This document shows, piece by piece, positions 23,373 to 32,664 of a stretch of 64,000 bases of DNA (the stretch's first letter is position 1; the number at the start of each line of letters is the position of its first letter). The notes below the pieces were generated by a model. It ran no database searches. It worked only from the letters and a program-made list of their open reading frames with translations, and was not told the origin of the DNA. The position numbers were made by a program, and so were the translations under genes. This DNA is from Catenulispora sp. EB89 (lineage in GTDB: Bacteria; Actinomycetota; Actinomycetes; Streptomycetales; Catenulisporaceae): assembly GCF_041261445.1 (NCBI RefSeq), contig NZ_JBGCCU010000013.1, positions 62,001 to 126,000 on the forward strand, written 5' to 3'.

Positions 23373-25580
23373 GTGCACCGGGTCCCACTGAGAGCGGCGG
23401 CAGGCCTTGCCGCAGCGGCGATCACGCTGTTCGCCTCCGCCGCGAACGGAGCGGCGATGACAGCGCCCTCCGGCGCCGACGCCGGCAGCTCCGGCACCAC
23501 CACGCAGAACCCGTATGACCCCACGTACGGCCACCCCTACCGGCACGGGGCCGTCCCCACGATCCAGCAGAACCAGAAGGAGAAGGCCTGGAACGCCGCG
23601 CACCCCAGCACCAACGCCACCAACGCGGCCACCGGTCCGGAGACGCTGTCCTACGGCGGCGGCATCGACGGCATAGGCGTCAACGACGGCGGCAAGAGCA
23701 AGGTCTACCTGGTTTTCTACGGCAGCCAGTGGGGCACTGAGAGCACCGACTCCAACGGCAACGCCAAGTTCACCGGCGACCCGGACGGCGGCGCCTCGGT
23801 CGCGCAGCAGATGTTCAAGGGCATCGGCACCAACAACGAGCTGTGGTCGGCGGACCTGACGCAGTGGTGTGACGGTGCGGGCGTCGCGACCGGTGCGGTC
23901 TCCTGCCCGACCAACCTGCCGGCTTCGCAGTACATCAACTACCAGTCCGGCGGCGTGCTCGCCGGTGTCTGGTACGACAACTCCGGCGCCTCCCCGAGCG
24001 CCGCGTCCGGCCACCAGCTGGGCCAGGAGGCGGTGAACGCCGCCGCACACTTCAGCAACACCACCGCGGCCGCGAACCGTAACGCGTACTACGTGATCCT
24101 GTCCCCGACCGGCACCAACCCGGACAACTACCAGGGCCAGTACTGCGCCTGGCACGACTACAACGGTGACTCCACCCTCACCGGCGGCGCCGTGACCTCG
24201 CCCTACGGCGACATCGCCTTCTCCAACCAGCCGTACAACATGGACTCCGGCGCCGGCTGCGGCGTGGGCTTCGTCAACTCCCCCGGCACCCTGGACGGCT
24301 ACACCATCACCCTCGGCCACGAGTGGCACGAGATGATGTCCGACCAGAACCCGGCCGGCGGCTGGACCAACAACACCGGGTCGTCCTACAACGGCCAGGA
24401 GAACTCCGACGAGTGCGCGTGGCTGGCCCCCGGCACCACCGGTGGCGGCGGCAACGTCTCCTTCGGTTCCTTCGGCACGTACCCCGAGCAGGCGTCGTGG
24501 TCGAACGACACCAACGCCTGTGCCCTGTCGCACCCGATCATCAACCACGGGACGACCGAGACGGTCTCCGTGACCAACCCGGGCAACCAGACCTCGACGC
24601 AGGGCACCGCCATCGGCACCCTGCAGATCTCCGGCTCTGACTCCGCGGGCAAGTCGCTGACCTACTCGGCCACCGGGCTGCCGGCCGGCCTGTCGATCAG
24701 CTCCTCGGGCGCCATCACCGGCACCCCGACCGGCACCGGCACCTCGTCCGTGACCGTCACCGCCTCCTCGGGCACCGCGACCGGCACGACCTCCTTCTCG
24801 TGGACGGTCAACGCCCAGGGCGGCACCGAGACGGTCTCCGTGACCAACCCCGGTAACCAGAGCTCGACGCAGGGCACTGCCATCAGCACCCTGCAGATCT
24901 CGGCGACCGACTCCGCCGGCAAGTCGCTGACCTACTCGGCCACCGGTCTCCCGGCCGGCCTGTCGATCAGCTCCTCGGGCGCCATCACCGGCACCCCGAG
25001 CGCGGCCGGCACCTCGAACGTGACCGTGACGGCGTCCTCGGGCACCGCCTCGGGCTCGACCTCCTTCACCTGGACCGTCGCCTCCTCCGGTGGCGGCGGC
25101 TGCACCGCGGCCCAGCTGCTCGGCAACCCCGGCTTCGAGACCGGCAGCGCCACCCCCTGGTCCGCCACCTCCGGCGTCATCAACAGCGACACCACCTCCG
25201 AGCCCGCCCACTCCGGCAGCTACGACGCCTGGCTCGACGGCTACGGCACCACCCACACCGACACCCTGTCGCAGAAGGTCAGCATCGCCTCCACCTGCAA
25301 GACGGCGAACTTCTCCTTCTGGCTGCACATCGACACCGCGGAGACCACGACCACCACCGCCTACGACAAGCTGTCGGTGCAGGTCCTCAACGCCTCCGGC
25401 ACCGTGCTCGGCACCCTGGCCACCTACAGCAACCTCAACCACAACAGCGGCTACACCCAGCACTCCTTCAGCCTGGCCAGCTACATCGGCCAGACCATCA
25501 CCCTGAAGTTCACCGGCACCGAGGACGCCTCGCTGCAGACCTCCTTCGTCATCGACGACACCGGTCTGAACGTGAACTGA
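23373..25580 (+). CDS. Secreted multidomain protein with two Ig-like repeats and C-terminal beta-sandwich
   Basis: A 735-residue exported protein. The GTG at 23373 (GAGAGGA 7 bp upstream) begins a signal peptide [20 protein letters not shown] ending near ASAANGA. The N-terminal domain (about 35-390) contains [12 protein letters not shown], several Cys, and [16 protein letters not shown] (His316-Glu320) followed by ENSDECAW. This spacing recalls the HExxE ... D-C-W pattern of secreted EXORDIUM/phosphate-induced-like proteins; it is not a canonical HExxH. Two nearly identical 90-residue putative Ig (He_PIG) domains follow (395-484, 485-574), then a carbohydrate-binding-like beta-sandwich (577-735) beginning [16 protein letters not shown] role in binding or degrading extracellular polymers is an inference. 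Confidence 0.87.
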   Translation: MHRVPLRAAAGLAAAAITLFASAANGAAMTAPSGADAGSSGTTTQNPYDPTYGHPYRHGAVPTIQQNQKEKAWNAAHPSTNATNAATGPETLSYGGGIDGIGVNDGGKSKVYLVFYGSQWGTESTDSNGNAKFTGDPDGGASVAQQMFKGIGTNNELWSADLTQWCDGAGVATGAVSCPTNLPASQYINYQSGGVLAGVWYDNSGASPSAASGHQLGQEAVNAAAHFSNTTAAANRNAYYVILSPTGTNPDNYQGQYCAWHDYNGDSTLTGGAVTSPYGDIAFSNQPYNMDSGAGCGVGFVNSPGTLDGYTITLGHEWHEMMSDQNPAGGWTNNTGSSYNGQENSDECAWLAPGTTGGGGNVSFGSFGTYPEQASWSNDTNACALSHPIINHGTTETVSVTNPGNQTSTQGTAIGTLQISGSDSAGKSLTYSATGLPAGLSISSSGAITGTPTGTGTSSVTVTASSGTATGTTSFSWTVNAQGGTETVSVTNPGNQSSTQGTAISTLQISATDSAGKSLTYSATGLPAGLSISSSGAITGTPSAAGTSNVTVTASSGTASGSTSFTWTVASSGGGGCTAAQLLGNPGFETGSATPWSATSGVINSDTTSEPAHSGSYDAWLDGYGTTHTDTLSQKVSIASTCKTANFSFWLHIDTAETTTTTAYDKLSVQVLNASGTVLGTLATYSNLNHNSGYTQHSFSLASYIGQTITLKFTGTEDASLQTSFVIDDTGLNVN
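24555..25085 (+). repeat. Two near-identical 270-bp Ig-domain repeats
   Basis: Units begin at 24555 and 24825 (ACCGAGACGGTCTCCGTGACC in both) with a period of exactly 270 bp (90 codons). Third-codon positions are largely shared, so the copies are recently duplicated or kept alike by gene conversion. Confidence 0.85.
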
Positions 25581-25634
25581 CGACCCGGTCCTTGAACAGG
25601 GGCTAGGTTTTAGATCAGATACAGATCAGAACAA

Positions 25635-26516
25635 CTAGATCAGAGCACGTAGTGCGGGCAGCCGCTCGGCGACCTTCTCCAGGTCGGCGAGCGGCTGTTC
25701 CGGTGCGAAGAACAGCACGATCTCGGTGAAACCGGCGTCCAGCCACGGCGCGACGTCGTCCACCACCCGGCGCGGGTCCGGCCGCAGCTGCACCGAGCGC
25801 CGGATCTCCCCCGGGTCCCGGCCGACCTCGGCGCACCAGCGGTCCAGGACGCCGGAGAGCCGCGCGGCCTCCTCGACCCCGTCGTGGTTGACGGTGTTCC
25901 AGACGTCCGCCTGCTCGGCCACCAGCTTCAGCATCCGCTTCTCGCCGGTGCCGCCGAGCCAGATCGGCGGATGCGGGGTCTGCACCGGCTTGGGCGCGTG
26001 GACCGCCTTGTCGAGGGTGTAGTGCTCGCCGGCGAAGTCGGTGAAGGGCTCCGGAGACCACAGGGCCTTGATGATCCGCAGCGCCTCGTCCAGCTTCTCA
26101 ATACGCTGACGCGCGCCACCGAGCTCGAGGCCGAACATCCGGTGCTCGTACTCGGACCAGCCGGCGCCGATGCCGAACTCCAGGCGGCCGTCGGACAGGT
26201 GGTCGACGGTGGTGGCGATCTTGGCCAGCACTCCGGGGTGGCGGAAGGTGTTCGCCGTGACCATGGCGCCGATGCGCGCCCGGCGGGTCTCGGAGGCCAT
26301 GGCGGCCAGCAGCGACCAGCCGTCGTACAGCTCGATCGCCGGGTCCGGCTCGGTCACGGTGGCCAGGTTGCCGGCACCGGCCAGGTGGTCGTAGACCCAC
26401 AGGTGGTCGAACCCTGATTCGTCGGCGAGGCGCCAGAAGGCGCGCAGCGCCGCGATGGTGGTGCCCTGCGGGACCAGCTTCGCGCCGATCCGCAGGGGGT
26501 GCTGGGCCGCTGCCAC
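25635..26516 (-). CDS. LLM-class F420-dependent oxidoreductase
   Basis: A 293-residue TIM-barrel flavin/F420 enzyme of the bacterial luciferase-like family. Landmarks are FDHLWVYDHLAGAGN, AAMASETRRARIGAMVTANTFRHPGVLAKIATTVDHLSDGRLEFGIGAGWSEYEHRMFG and PKPVQTPHPPIWLGGTGEKRMLKLVAEQADVWN, the last typical of F420-binding actinobacterial members. The substrate cannot be predicted. It starts with the GTG at 26514-26516, only 3 bp after the ilvD stop, so it is the second gene of an ilvD operon and probably translationally coupled. The 3' end faces the secreted-protein gene with a 54-bp gap. Confidence 0.92.
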   Translation of the reverse strand: MAAAQHPLRIGAKLVPQGTTIAALRAFWRLADESGFDHLWVYDHLAGAGNLATVTEPDPAIELYDGWSLLAAMASETRRARIGAMVTANTFRHPGVLAKIATTVDHLSDGRLEFGIGAGWSEYEHRMFGLELGGARQRIEKLDEALRIIKALWSPEPFTDFAGEHYTLDKAVHAPKPVQTPHPPIWLGGTGEKRMLKLVAEQADVWNTVNHDGVEEAARLSGVLDRWCAEVGRDPGEIRRSVQLRPDPRRVVDDVAPWLDAGFTEIVLFFAPEQPLADLEKVAERLPALRALI

Positions 26517-26519
26517 GCC

Positions 26520-28373
26520 TCAGGCGCCGATTTGGCCGAGGTCGCGCACACCGCCGGTGGAGGCGCTGGAGGCCAGGGCGGCGTAGGCGCGCAGCGCCAC
26601 CGAGACCTGGCGGTCGCGGTCGCGCGGCCGGTAGCCGCCGAGATCGGCGAGCAGCTTCGCGCGGCGCTCCTCCACGATCTCCGGGTCCACGTCCAGGTGC
26701 AGGGTGCGGGTGGCGATGTCGATCTTCACGGTGTCGCCCTCCTCCACCAGCGCGATGACGCCGCCGGACGCCGCCTCCGGGGAGATGTGGCCGATAGACA
26801 GCCCCGAGGAGCCGCCGGAGAAGCGGCCGTCGGTGACCAAAGCGCACTTGGCGCCCAGGCCCGTACCCTTGAGGAAGGACGTCGGGTAAAGCATCTCCTG
26901 CATGCCGGGGCCGCCCTTGGGGCCCTCGTAGCGGATCACGATGACGTCGCCGGGCACGATCTTCTTGGCCAGGATCGCCTCGACCGCGTCGTCCTGGGAC
27001 TCGAAGACCCGCGCGGGCCCGGAGAACTCCCAGATCTTCTCGTCCACGCCGGCGGTCTTCACGATCGCGCCGTCGGTCGCCAGGTTGCCCCACAGGACGG
27101 CCAGGCCGCCGTCCTTGGTGTAGGCGTGCGCCAGGTCGCGGATGCAGCCGTTCTCGGCGTCCGTGTCCAGGCTGGCCCAGCGGTTCGCGGTGGAGAACGG
27201 CTCGACGGTGCGCACGCCGCCGGGCGCCGCGTGGTACAGCTCGGTCGCGGCCTCGGAGGCCTTGCCGCCGCGCACGTCCCACTCGTCCAGCCAGGTCTGC
27301 AGGGTCGGCGCGTGCACCGAGTGCACCTCCGGGTCCAGCAGCCCGCCGCGGTGCAGCTCGCCGAGGATCGCCGGGATGCCGCCGGCGCGGTGCACGTCCT
27401 CCATGTGGAACTGGCTGCTCGGCGCGACCTTCGCGATGCACGGCACCCGCCGCGAGACGTGGTCGATGTCCTTGAGCCCGAAGCCGACGCCGGCCTCCTG
27501 CGCCGCGGCCAGCAGGTGCAGCACGGTGTTGGTGGAGCCGCCCATGGCCACGTCCAGGGCCATCGCGTTGCCGAACGCGGCCGGGGTGGCGATCGCGCGC
27601 GGCAGGACCGCCTCGTCGTCGCCGTCGTAGTAGCGGCGCGCCAGCTCCACGACGGTGCTGCCGGCGCGCTCGAACAGCTGCCGCCGGGCCTCGTGGGTGG
27701 CCAGCACCGAGCCGTTGCCGGGCAGGCCCAGGCCGAGGGCCTCGACCAGGCAGTTCATCGAGTTCGCGGTGAACATGCCGGAACAGGAGCCGCAGGTCGG
27801 ACAGGCGGAGCGCTCGATGTCGCCGAGCTGCTCGTCGGTGACCGTGTCGTTGGCCGAGGCGATCATCGCGTCGATCAGGTCGATCCTGGAGTGCACCACG
27901 CCCTCGATGGCCGTGGTCTTGCCGGCCTCCATCGGCCCGCCGGAGACGAACACGGTCGGGACGTTCAGGCGCAGCGCGGCCATCAGCATGCCGGGCGTGA
28001 TCTTGTCGCAGTTGGAGATGCACACCAGCGCGTCGGCGCAGTGCGCGTTCACCATGTACTCCACGGCGTCGGCGATCAGCTCGCGGCTGGGCAGCGAGTA
28101 GAGCATGCCGGCGTGGCCCATCGCGATGCCGTCGTCGACGGCGATGGTGTTGAACTCCTTGGCGACGCCGCCGGCTTCCTTCACCGAGTCGGCGACGATC
28201 TCGCCGACGTTGCGCAGGTGCACGTGGCCCGGGACGAACTGGGTGAAGGAGTTCGCGATGGCGACGATCGGTTTGCCGAAGTCGTCGTCCCCCATGCCGG
28301 TGGCCCGCCAAAGCGCGCGCGCCCCCGCCATGTTGCGTCCGTGGGTGCTGGTACGCGACCGCAGGGCTGGCAT
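26520..28373 (-). CDS. ilvD: Dihydroxy-acid dehydratase
   Basis: Third common enzyme of valine, leucine and isoleucine synthesis (2,3-dihydroxy-acid to 2-keto-acid); 617 aa against 616 in E. coli. Conserved segments are [23 protein letters not shown], the iron-sulfur cysteines in NCDKITPGM and [17 protein letters not shown], and [22 protein letters not shown] near the C-terminus. The three-Cys pattern with CGSCSGM is the oxygen-sensitive [4Fe-4S]-type arrangement. I start at the ATG at 28371-28373, which has GGAG 6 bp upstream and matches the family start; the in-frame ATG at 28398-28400 is an alternative. It is co-transcribed with the LLM oxidoreductase gene. Confidence 0.97.
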   Translation of the reverse strand: MPALRSRTSTHGRNMAGARALWRATGMGDDDFGKPIVAIANSFTQFVPGHVHLRNVGEIVADSVKEAGGVAKEFNTIAVDDGIAMGHAGMLYSLPSRELIADAVEYMVNAHCADALVCISNCDKITPGMLMAALRLNVPTVFVSGGPMEAGKTTAIEGVVHSRIDLIDAMIASANDTVTDEQLGDIERSACPTCGSCSGMFTANSMNCLVEALGLGLPGNGSVLATHEARRQLFERAGSTVVELARRYYDGDDEAVLPRAIATPAAFGNAMALDVAMGGSTNTVLHLLAAAQEAGVGFGLKDIDHVSRRVPCIAKVAPSSQFHMEDVHRAGGIPAILGELHRGGLLDPEVHSVHAPTLQTWLDEWDVRGGKASEAATELYHAAPGGVRTVEPFSTANRWASLDTDAENGCIRDLAHAYTKDGGLAVLWGNLATDGAIVKTAGVDEKIWEFSGPARVFESQDDAVEAILAKKIVPGDVIVIRYEGPKGGPGMQEMLYPTSFLKGTGLGAKCALVTDGRFSGGSSGLSIGHISPEAASGGVIALVEEGDTVKIDIATRTLHLDVDPEIVEERRAKLLADLGGYRPRDRDRQVSVALRAYAALASSASTGGVRDLGQIGA

Positions 28374-28551
28374 GCGCGGCTCCGATCTGTATCTGTCCAT
28401 CGAGCCTTTCGCGGTCCATCGACTCGCGGGGCTCAGCTTGAGACGTTCATTCTCGCACTGTGGACTCTACCCTTCCAGCCGCGTCCGGGAAGTGGACGCC
28501 GCGCGAGAACCCCAGGTCCGGTCCCCGTGACCTGCGCGTAAGATTCCCGCC

Positions 28552-29409
28552 GTGGCGAAAACGGGGCGGACTCGGGACATGATGGACCCGGCGGGGCGGA
28601 TGGTGAAGGTCCAGCGCAGAACCCGGATAGTGCGGTGGATCGGCACGGTGCTGGCCGGGATCGTCGCGGTGCTCGCCACGGTGTTCACCGTGGACGCGGC
28701 GCTGACGCTGGCGGCGCACCAGGGCGACCAGAACGCCTACGACCACGCGCCGTACTGCCAGGGCGTGACGAACGCGACCGAGAGCTGCGTGCTGCGCACC
28801 AATGCCAGCGTGGCCTTGGTCGACGTCACGAAGAACACCGGCAAGAACGCCCACGGCTACACCACCTCGGCGCTCCTGGCCCCGCAGATCGGCGGCCAGG
28901 ACGACTGGGTCGACCTGAGCTCCTCGAGTGACCTGTCCGGCTCGGTGAACCAGGGCGACACCATGCCCGTGCTGGTCTGGCGCGACCAGATCACCCGGTT
29001 CACGTTCGCCGGCCGCACCCACGACTCCGACGCGAACCCGCACCACATCGTGGCCGGCGACCTGGTGGAACTCGCAGTGTGGCTGACCGTGGCGGCGGCG
29101 TTCGGCCGGCCGCGGATCCGCCGGCTGCTGCGGAACCGGATCGCGATCAACCTGCACCGCAACCGGATCCCGGACTGGACGCTAGTCGGGCTGGTGCTGG
29201 CGACGGCGGTCGCCGCGCTGCTGCGGGCGTCTTATGCGGCGGCCGGCTTCGGGGTGGCCGCGGTCGCGGTGCTGGCGCTGTCGGCGGCGTGGCCGTTCGT
29301 GCCGTGGGTGGCGACGCCGTTGGCGGCGCAGCCTTATGTGCCCGGACAGCGGGCTGCGGCGAGGAAGGCCAGAACGCAGGGGCGGACGCGGTCGAAGCGG
29401 CTGCCGTGA
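28552..29409 (+). CDS. Hypothetical membrane protein
   Basis: A 285-residue protein, probably with four membrane helices. A basic N-terminus (VQRRTRIVRW) leads to helix 1 (IGTVLAGIVAVLATVFTVDAALTLAA). An extracellular region of about 110 residues with two Cys (HAPYCQGVTNATESCVLR) and a D/S-rich stretch follows. Helix 2 (VAGDLVELAVWLTVAAAFG), an Arg-rich loop (RPRIRRLLRNRIAINLHRNR) and helices 3-4 (WTLVGLVLATAVAALLRASYAAAG, VAAVAVLALSAAWPFVPWVATPL) complete it, with a basic tail. It starts with the GTG at 28552. I do not recognise the family. Its stop codon directly abuts that of the convergent hydrolase gene. Confidence 0.8.
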   Translation: MAKTGRTRDMMDPAGRMVKVQRRTRIVRWIGTVLAGIVAVLATVFTVDAALTLAAHQGDQNAYDHAPYCQGVTNATESCVLRTNASVALVDVTKNTGKNAHGYTTSALLAPQIGGQDDWVDLSSSSDLSGSVNQGDTMPVLVWRDQITRFTFAGRTHDSDANPHHIVAGDLVELAVWLTVAAAFGRPRIRRLLRNRIAINLHRNRIPDWTLVGLVLATAVAALLRASYAAAGFGVAAVAVLALSAAWPFVPWVATPLAAQPYVPGQRAAARKARTQGRTRSKRLP

Positions 29410-30501
29410 TCAGCTCGGCCGGCTGACCGCGGCGCGAATCAGATCGCTGAGCTCGGTCTGCCAGGCGAGCGCCGGGCCGCGCGGGGTCATGTGGTTCGAC
29501 AGGTAGGCGACCACGAGGTCGTGCTCGGGGTCGGCCCAGGCGTTGCAGTAGTTGCTGCCGTTGTGGCCGAAGACCTCCTTGCCCGCGGTGCGGCCGAAGG
29601 GCTTGACGGTCTCGATCGGCATGGTGCCCCAGCCGAGTTGGAAGCCCGGGGACCAGCGGACGGCGTGGCCGATGACCGGGTCGACGCGCATGGCCTCGGC
29701 GTCGGTGAAGGCGGGTTTCAGCGCCTCCTGCACGGTTTCCGGCTTGAAGAGGGTGACGCCGTCGTGGCTGCCGCCGTTCAGGAGCAGGTGGTGGAACCGT
29801 GCGACGTCGCGGGCTGTGGAGTGGACGGTCGCGGCCGGGATCGGGGCGGTGCGGACGAACTTCTTGTCGAAGCGGGCCACTTTCAGGCGGTCCGGGAACG
29901 AGGTTCTCGGGGCCTTGGACAGTTCCAGGACGGTTCGCTCGTTCCATGCGGACGGCGGGAGTCCGAGGGTGGTGTCGTCCAGTCCGGCCGGAGCGAATAA
30001 CTCAGTCCTCAGATACTCGGCGAGCGGCGTTCCGGTGACGCGTTGGAGGAGTTCGCCGAGGATGAAGCCGTGGCTGAGGATGTGGTACGCGGAGGAGCGG
30101 CCCGGCTCCGTCTTCGGCTTCGCCGCGGCGGCCGCGCGGGTCGAGCGGTCCCAGTCGTGCATGATCAGGGCGTCGCCGACGACGTGCCACGTGGACAGGG
30201 GCGCGCCGGTGGAGTGGGTGAGCGCGTGGCGGGGCGTCACGGCGTGCTTGCCGGAGCGGCCGTATTCGGGCCAGTGGTCGGCGATCGGGGCGTCGAGGTC
30301 GAGGGCGCCGCGTTCGGCGAGGAGGTGGACGGCCATCGCGGTGAACGGTTTTCCGGTGGACCACAGGAGGAACTGAGTGTCGGGGTCGCATCTCACGCAG
30401 ACGTCGAGGATCGGTGCTCCGTGGTGCAGGACGTGCAGTTGGGCGCGTCCGGGGCGTTCGGAGACCAGCTCGGCGATGCGGGTGAGGGCGTCCTCGTTCA
30501 T
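29410..30501 (-). CDS. Serine hydrolase, beta-lactamase (class C-like) family
   Basis: A 363-residue penicillin-binding-protein/beta-lactamase-fold hydrolase, probably a cytoplasmic esterase since no signal peptide is present. The S-x-x-K motif is Ser48-Thr-Gly-Lys51 (LLWSTGKPFTAMAVHLL). The second motif is around Tyr139 (RSSAYHILSHGFILGELLQRVTGTPLAEYL), and the third is HNG near residue 316 (VFGHNGSNYCNAW). HALTHSTGAPLSTW matches the usual LLTHTSGL segment. The substrate is unknown; many relatives are esterases rather than beta-lactamases. The stop TGA pairs with the convergent gene's stop in a shared TGATCA (29407-29412), with no room for a terminator. Confidence 0.88.
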   Translation of the reverse strand: MNEDALTRIAELVSERPGRAQLHVLHHGAPILDVCVRCDPDTQFLLWSTGKPFTAMAVHLLAERGALDLDAPIADHWPEYGRSGKHAVTPRHALTHSTGAPLSTWHVVGDALIMHDWDRSTRAAAAAKPKTEPGRSSAYHILSHGFILGELLQRVTGTPLAEYLRTELFAPAGLDDTTLGLPPSAWNERTVLELSKAPRTSFPDRLKVARFDKKFVRTAPIPAATVHSTARDVARFHHLLLNGGSHDGVTLFKPETVQEALKPAFTDAEAMRVDPVIGHAVRWSPGFQLGWGTMPIETVKPFGRTAGKEVFGHNGSNYCNAWADPEHDLVVAYLSNHMTPRGPALAWQTELSDLIRAAVSRPS

Positions 30502-30513
30502 CGCTCCAGCTTG

Positions 30514-32139
30514 TCAGGCGGGGTCGTCGGCCGGCGTGCCGCTCGTTCCGCCGCCCCCGCTCGTGTCGGCGGTTCCGCTGGTCGTACCGCTCGTGCCGGC
30601 CCGGCGGCTGCGCCAGTCGGCGACCGCGACCACCAACGCGCCGACCTCGAAGCAGATCGCGACGACGGCGCCGGCTTGGAAGGCGTTGGCGAAGCCCTTG
30701 CCGTGGCCGACGCGGGAGAAGAAGACGGCGCCGACACAGGCGATGCCGAGCGCGGAACCCAGGCGCTGTGCGGTCTGCATGACGCCGCCGGCCGTGCCCG
30801 CGCGCGCCACCGGGACCTCGGACAGCGACAGCGCGAGGTTGGGGGCGATGACCAGGCCGGAGCCGACGCCGGCGACGAGCAGCGGGCCGGCGGTCGCGAC
30901 GCCCGCGCCGCGGCCGTGGACCCAGTGCACGACCAGGATCGCCGCTCCCGTGCCCACCGCCACCAGGACGATGCCGAGGATGACCAGCGGGCGGCCGTGC
31001 TTGCCGACCAGGCGTCCGCCGAGGGTGGCGCTCACCGCCGAGCCGAGCGCGAAGGGCGTGGTGGCCAGGCCCGCTTCCAGCGCGCTGTACTGCAGGCCGT
31101 TCTGCACGAAGAGCGTGAAGATGAAGAAGATCGTGGTGAACCCGGCGAAGTAGAGCAGGCCGAGCACGCTGCCGCGGGTGTAGGAGCGGATGCGGACCAG
31201 CGTCGGCGGGACCAGCGGCGTGTGCCCGGAGGCCGCGACCCGGCGCTCCCACTGCGCGAAGCCGATGGCCAGCAGCACGCCGAGCACCACCAGCCACCAC
31301 TTGCCACGGCCCTTCCACTGCTGCTCCTGCACCAGCGGCAGCATGATCGCGACCACGGAGGCGCCCAACAGCGCCACCCCGACCCAGTCGATGCGCCCCT
31401 TCGCCCCGATCCGCCCGCACCCGACGCACCCCGGAATCAGCCGCAGCGCGAGGACGAACGCGACGACCCCGATCGGCAGGTTGACGAAGAACACCCACCG
31501 CCAGCCGTGATCCTCACCCCCGGCCGCGATCAGCAGCCCGCCGACCAGCGGCCCCACCGCCGTCGCCAACCCCACCGTCGCCCCGAAGTACCCGAACGCC
31601 CGAGCCCGCGCCGCCCCGGAGAACATCTCCTGGATCAACCCGGAGATCTGCGGCCCGAGAATGCCCGAAGCGAACCCCTGCGCCAACCGCGCCACGACAA
31701 GAAAGGCGGCCCCGGGCGCGATCCCGCACAACCCGGACGCGACAGTGAACGCAGCGAGCCCAACCAGGAACGCCGTCCGCCGCCCGACCATGTCCCCGAA
31801 GACCCCGGACGGCACAAGGATGAGGCCGAAGGTCAGGGCGTACCCGGAGACCACCCACGACAGGTCCGCGGGCGTGGCGTGCAGACCCTTCTGCATAGAG
31901 GGCAGGGCCACGTTGACGATGGAGACGTCGAGCAACGTCATGAACCCGACAAGCAGGCAGACGGCCAGCGCCCGGTACTTGTGGCGCTCGGAAAGACCCG
32001 CGATCCCGGGAATGCTGGAATGCGCCTCGGGGAGCTCGTCGGGATCGACGGCGACCGCCGCCGCACCGGGGTCCGGTTCGGGGTCTTCCGTGGCGGAGGT
32101 CACAGTCGTCACGGTGACAGTGGTCGGGGTGGGCTGCAA
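30514..32139 (-). CDS. MFS multidrug efflux transporter (DHA2/EmrB-QacA type)
   Basis: A 541-residue drug/proton antiporter with about 14 membrane helices. Motif D1 (LDVSIVNVALPSMQKGL) in helix 1 and motif A (GDMVGRRTAFLVGLAAF) mark the DHA2 subfamily; motif C-like GPLVGGLLI is in helix 5 (AFGYFGATVGLATAVGPLVGG). A cytoplasmic loop PGCVGCGRIGAKGRIDWVG contains three closely spaced Cys/Gly. The Thr/Val-rich first 20 residues make the start uncertain: a TTG at 32137-32139 begins the open frame, and GTG codons a few residues later are possible. The gene lies downstream of a marR gene on the same strand, with an antitoxin gene in opposite orientation between them. Confidence 0.9.
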   Translation of the reverse strand: MQPTPTTVTVTTVTSATEDPEPDPGAAAVAVDPDELPEAHSSIPGIAGLSERHKYRALAVCLLVGFMTLLDVSIVNVALPSMQKGLHATPADLSWVVSGYALTFGLILVPSGVFGDMVGRRTAFLVGLAAFTVASGLCGIAPGAAFLVVARLAQGFASGILGPQISGLIQEMFSGAARARAFGYFGATVGLATAVGPLVGGLLIAAGGEDHGWRWVFFVNLPIGVVAFVLALRLIPGCVGCGRIGAKGRIDWVGVALLGASVVAIMLPLVQEQQWKGRGKWWLVVLGVLLAIGFAQWERRVAASGHTPLVPPTLVRIRSYTRGSVLGLLYFAGFTTIFFIFTLFVQNGLQYSALEAGLATTPFALGSAVSATLGGRLVGKHGRPLVILGIVLVAVGTGAAILVVHWVHGRGAGVATAGPLLVAGVGSGLVIAPNLALSLSEVPVARAGTAGGVMQTAQRLGSALGIACVGAVFFSRVGHGKGFANAFQAGAVVAICFEVGALVVAVADWRSRRAGTSGTTSGTADTSGGGGTSGTPADDPA

Positions 32140-32180
32140 GTCGAGGGGTTGTGAGGTGAGAGTCGCTCATCAGAGTGAAC

Positions 32181-32211
32181 AAGGTTGGTCTTCGGTGTAA
32201 GACAAAACCTT
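32181..32211. promoter_or_regulatory. Imperfect inverted repeat upstream of orphan antitoxin
   Basis: AAGGTT-G-GTCTT, loop CGGTGT, AAGAC-AA-AACCTT: 11 paired bases interrupted by small bulges. It ends 19 bp before the antitoxin ATG and 42 bp from the MFS start. Phd-type antitoxins bind palindromes in their own promoter, so this is a candidate autoregulatory site. Confidence 0.45.
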
Positions 32212-32230
32212 CAAAGTGGAGCATTTGCGT

Positions 32231-32503
32231 ATGACCGATACCTACACCGTAACCGAGGCCCGCGCGCACCTCGGCGAAGTCATGAACAAGGTTCGTCATG
32301 GCGGCAAAGTCGTCGAGATCACGCAGCACGGCAAGCCCGCCGCCTTCTTGATTAGTCCCAAGCTGCTCGCTTACTACCGTCAGCTTGAAAACGAATACGA
32401 CATCGCCGAGGCAAACCGGGCCAAGGCCGAAGGCAGGCCTTCCATCTCTCACGCCAAGGTTGCGGCACGATTCGGGCTCCAACCCGACGGGCGTCCCGCC
32501 TGA
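32231..32503 (+). CDS. Phd/YefM family type II antitoxin, apparently without toxin
   Basis: A 90-residue Phd/YefM antitoxin. The N-terminal DNA-binding fold reads YTVTEARAHLGEVMNKVRHGGKVVEITQHGKPAAFLISPKLLAYY (residues 4-48). A longer C-terminal part, normally the toxin-wrapping segment, includes ENEYDIAEANRAKAEGRPSIS. The ATG at 32231 has GGAG 9 bp upstream. Codon use (TTG ATT AGT, GAA AAC GAA TAC) and base composition are clearly less GC-rich than the neighbours, which suggests horizontal transfer. The next 160 bp encode no recognisable toxin: only a 16-codon frame at 32507-32557 and A/T-richer sequence. It is therefore an orphan or a remnant. Confidence 0.85.
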   Translation: MTDTYTVTEARAHLGEVMNKVRHGGKVVEITQHGKPAAFLISPKLLAYYRQLENEYDIAEANRAKAEGRPSISHAKVAARFGLQPDGRPA

Positions 32504-32664
32504 GCTATGAGGTCGGGTAGGAGCTGGCAGCAATCAGTCGGCCAAATGCGCCGTTAATGGATCATCCCTAAGCGCTGAGCCTCGACTACGAAGTCGCCGA
32601 CACCGATCAAGCCCCATTCAAATCTTGATAGTCGGCCGCTCCGACGACCCCCGCTGACCGAGCC

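Noticed and set aside
24318-24332. Canonical HExxH zinc-protease motif in the secreted protein
   Set aside because: The residues are HEWHE, so the second histidine is at the wrong spacing; a standard gluzincin or metzincin assignment is not justified.
26499-28541. A long plus-strand frame opposite ilvD
   Set aside because: The minus strand encodes a full-length dihydroxy-acid dehydratase with all iron-sulfur cysteines; the plus frame has no recognisable content.
32504-32664. A toxin partner for the Phd-type antitoxin
   Set aside because: All frames were read; only a 16-codon frame follows and there is no RelE, Doc or PIN-like sequence on either strand.
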